DNA of 6,084 nt from Methanobacterium sp. (lineage in GTDB: Archaea > Methanobacteriota > Methanobacteria > Methanobacteriales > Methanobacteriaceae). Below are positions 5,363-6,084 of this stretch, piece by piece. The stretch lies in assembly GCA_003162115.1 (NCBI GenBank), contig PMMV01000025.1, forward strand, positions 5,941 through 12,024, given 5' to 3'. The notes beneath the pieces are model-generated. The model did not search any database. It was not told the DNA's origin and worked only from the letters and a program-made list of their open reading frames with translations. How positions within the stretch are numbered: the stretch's first letter is position 1; the number at the start of each line of letters is the position of its first letter. The position numbers and the translations under genes are program-made.

Positions 5363-5457
5363 TGAGCAAAGAATCTGATGAGACTGTCTGGGTAACAATC
5401 GATACAGAGTCAGATCCTTGGTTAGAAGTAGATGTTGAAATAGAAAAGGACACTTAA
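5362..5457 (+). CDS. Acidic microprotein, 31 aa, coupled to the 5159 gene
   Basis: The ATG overlaps the upstream stop codon (TGATG at 5360-5364). The product begins MSKESDETVWVTIDTESDPW and ends EKDT. Eleven of its 31 residues are Asp or Glu against two Lys, so it is strongly acidic. The alternating pattern (TVWVTID and WLEVDVEIE) suggests two beta strands around a D-P turn. There is no Shine-Dalgarno of its own, so translation would depend on coupling to the basic gene before it. A stop at 5356-5358 limits any extension to one TTG codon. It could be a real partner of the basic protein, or the C-terminal part of that protein separated by a frameshift, or chance. Short length and lack of homologs known to me keep confidence low. 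Confidence 0.4.
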   Translation: MSKESDETVWVTIDTESDPWLEVDVEIEKDT

Positions 5458-5538
5458 AATTAATGAAATGTTTGCTTTATTAGTTTGCATAAGTCTTTAT
5501 AGTAAATGAAGGATCCTGAAAAAATTTGGTTATAGGTT

Positions 5539-5554
5539 ACTTAAATATTTAAGT
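5539..5554. repeat. Perfect 16-bp palindrome upstream of the glycosylase gene
   Basis: ACTTAAATATTTAAGT is self-complementary over all 16 bases with no spacer. GGT (5535-5537) and ACC (5557-5559) extend the symmetry with small gaps. A T6 run follows at 5563-5568. It lies between the microprotein gene and the glycosylase gene and contains a TATA-like core, so it may be an operator, a promoter core or a terminator element. Confidence 0.45.
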
Positions 5555-5624
5555 TCACCTTGTTTTTTCGTATATCATATCCCTATATTGATTTTTTATT
5601 TTTATTCTTATAATGGAAGGTTTT

Positions 5625-5631
5625 GGAGGTG
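5625..5631 (+). promoter_or_regulatory. Shine-Dalgarno of the glycosylase gene, unusually distant
   Basis: GGAGGTG is a good ribosome binding site but ends 14 bases before the ATG at 5646, longer than the 4-10 bases seen at the other genes here. The only in-frame ATG upstream, at 5613, lies before it. The motif therefore either serves 5646 with a long spacer or is part of the coding sequence. Confidence 0.5.
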
Positions 5632-5645
5632 TTTTATTTATTATT

Positions 5646-6084
5646 ATGACAACTAAAGTGGGAAAAGATATCAGGTTGATTTATAACAAGTTATACCATC
5701 TATACGGTCCACAGGGATGGTGGCCATTAATAGGATATGGAGGTTCAAATCCAACTAAAACAGGTGCTAAAATGGGTTATCATCCATTAAATTATAACCT
5801 ACCTGAAACAAGGGGGGATATTTATGAAATTATTCTAGGTACAATTTTAACACAGAACACTTCCTGGACATCTGCAGAAAAAGCCTTATTAAATCTTAAA
5901 GACTTAAATGTTATTGACCCTGAAAATTTGTTAAATTTGAATGAAGATATTCTTAAAGAAGCCATAAGATGTGCTGGATTTCTTAATCAGAAGGCAGAAT
6001 ATATAAGAGAAGTTACTAAATTTTATATTTCATTAGAAGGTGAAATTCCAGCTAGGAAAGAAATTCTGAGGGTTAAAGGTGTAG
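5646..6084 (+). CDS. Endonuclease III-like DNA glycosylase (HhH-GPD), 3' truncated
   Basis: The window holds the first 146 codons; the gene continues past the right edge. The protein belongs to the HhH-GPD superfamily, which removes damaged bases from [12 protein letters not shown] (20-28) and NPTKTG (35-40) mark the endonuclease III-related branch that includes the 3-methyladenine glycosylase MagIII. The helix [13 protein letters not shown] (62-74) holds the conserved T-Q-N of the lesion-binding pocket. Residues 102-120 carry [11 protein letters not shown], as in the family. RVKGV at 142-146 would begin the helix-hairpin-helix; the catalytic lysine or aspartate and any iron-sulfur cysteines lie outside the window, so substrate and lyase activity cannot be judged. 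I choose ATG 5646 because it puts the usual short N-terminus before the YGPQGWWP motif. ATG 5613 would add [11 protein letters not shown]. Its activity is in the cytosol on DNA. The symbol is left blank because the branch is not nth proper. Confidence 0.9.
   Translation, partial: MTTKVGKDIRLIYNKLYHLYGPQGWWPLIGYGGSNPTKTGAKMGYHPLNYNLPETRGDIYEIILGTILTQNTSWTSAEKALLNLKDLNVIDPENLLNLNEDILKEAIRCAGFLNQKAEYIREVTKFYISLEGEIPARKEILRVKGV

Noticed and set aside
5507..5536. Tiny open frame MKDPEKIWL upstream of the glycosylase, a possible leader peptide
   Set aside because: Nine codons without a ribosome binding site; nothing ties it to regulation.

Overview
The window looks like a stretch of chromosome from a low-GC methanogenic euryarchaeon, most likely a member of the Methanobacteriales such as Methanobacterium. 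This rests on an archaeal-type chorismate synthase, an endonuclease III-like protein of the YGPQGWWP type, archaeal TATA boxes about 26 bp upstream of start codons, T-tract terminators, and strong GGAGGTGA-type ribosome binding sites on some genes but none on others. The genus is inferred from family resemblance; no rRNA or other marker is present. No tRNA, rRNA, CRISPR array, insertion sequence or phage gene was seen.

Layout. Bases 1-103 on the minus strand read like the frameshifted 5' end of a DUF354-type gene that runs off the left edge. A GNAT acetyltransferase follows on the plus strand (207-803). It converges on a minus-strand membrane protein (915-1871) that has a signal peptide, a PPC-like beta domain and four membrane helices. 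The gap between them carries one T8 tract for each direction and a small hairpin. The membrane protein is divergent from a 52-residue hydrophobic small protein (2051-2209) with an excellent Shine-Dalgarno. Next is a minus-strand pair, aroC (2659-3750) followed after 34 bp by a 51-residue zinc-ribbon protein (2469-2624). A gene-free, very AT-rich interval of about 600 bp follows, holding a perfect 9-bp inverted repeat and two T8 tracts.

The right part is all plus strand. A two-gene operon encodes a single-domain cupin of the BauB-like type (4358-4663) and a dimeric alpha/beta-barrel (ABM-like) protein (4691-4975). A leaderless 67-residue basic protein (5159-5362) overlaps by one base a 31-residue, very acidic microprotein (5362-5457). 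The last gene encodes an HhH-GPD (endonuclease III-like) DNA glycosylase, cut by the right edge.

Across genes, aroC is the only clear core-metabolism gene (shikimate pathway) and the glycosylase is a repair gene. The rest are small accessory or hypothetical genes. Three genes shorter than about 55 codons (2051-2209, 2469-2624, 5362-5457) are easy to miss. Two genes (915-1871 and 5159-5362) have a TATA box placed so that transcription should begin at the start codon itself, which explains their lack of a ribosome binding site. The most unusual items are the basic/acidic overlapping pair, the putative DUF354 remnant and the two leaderless genes.
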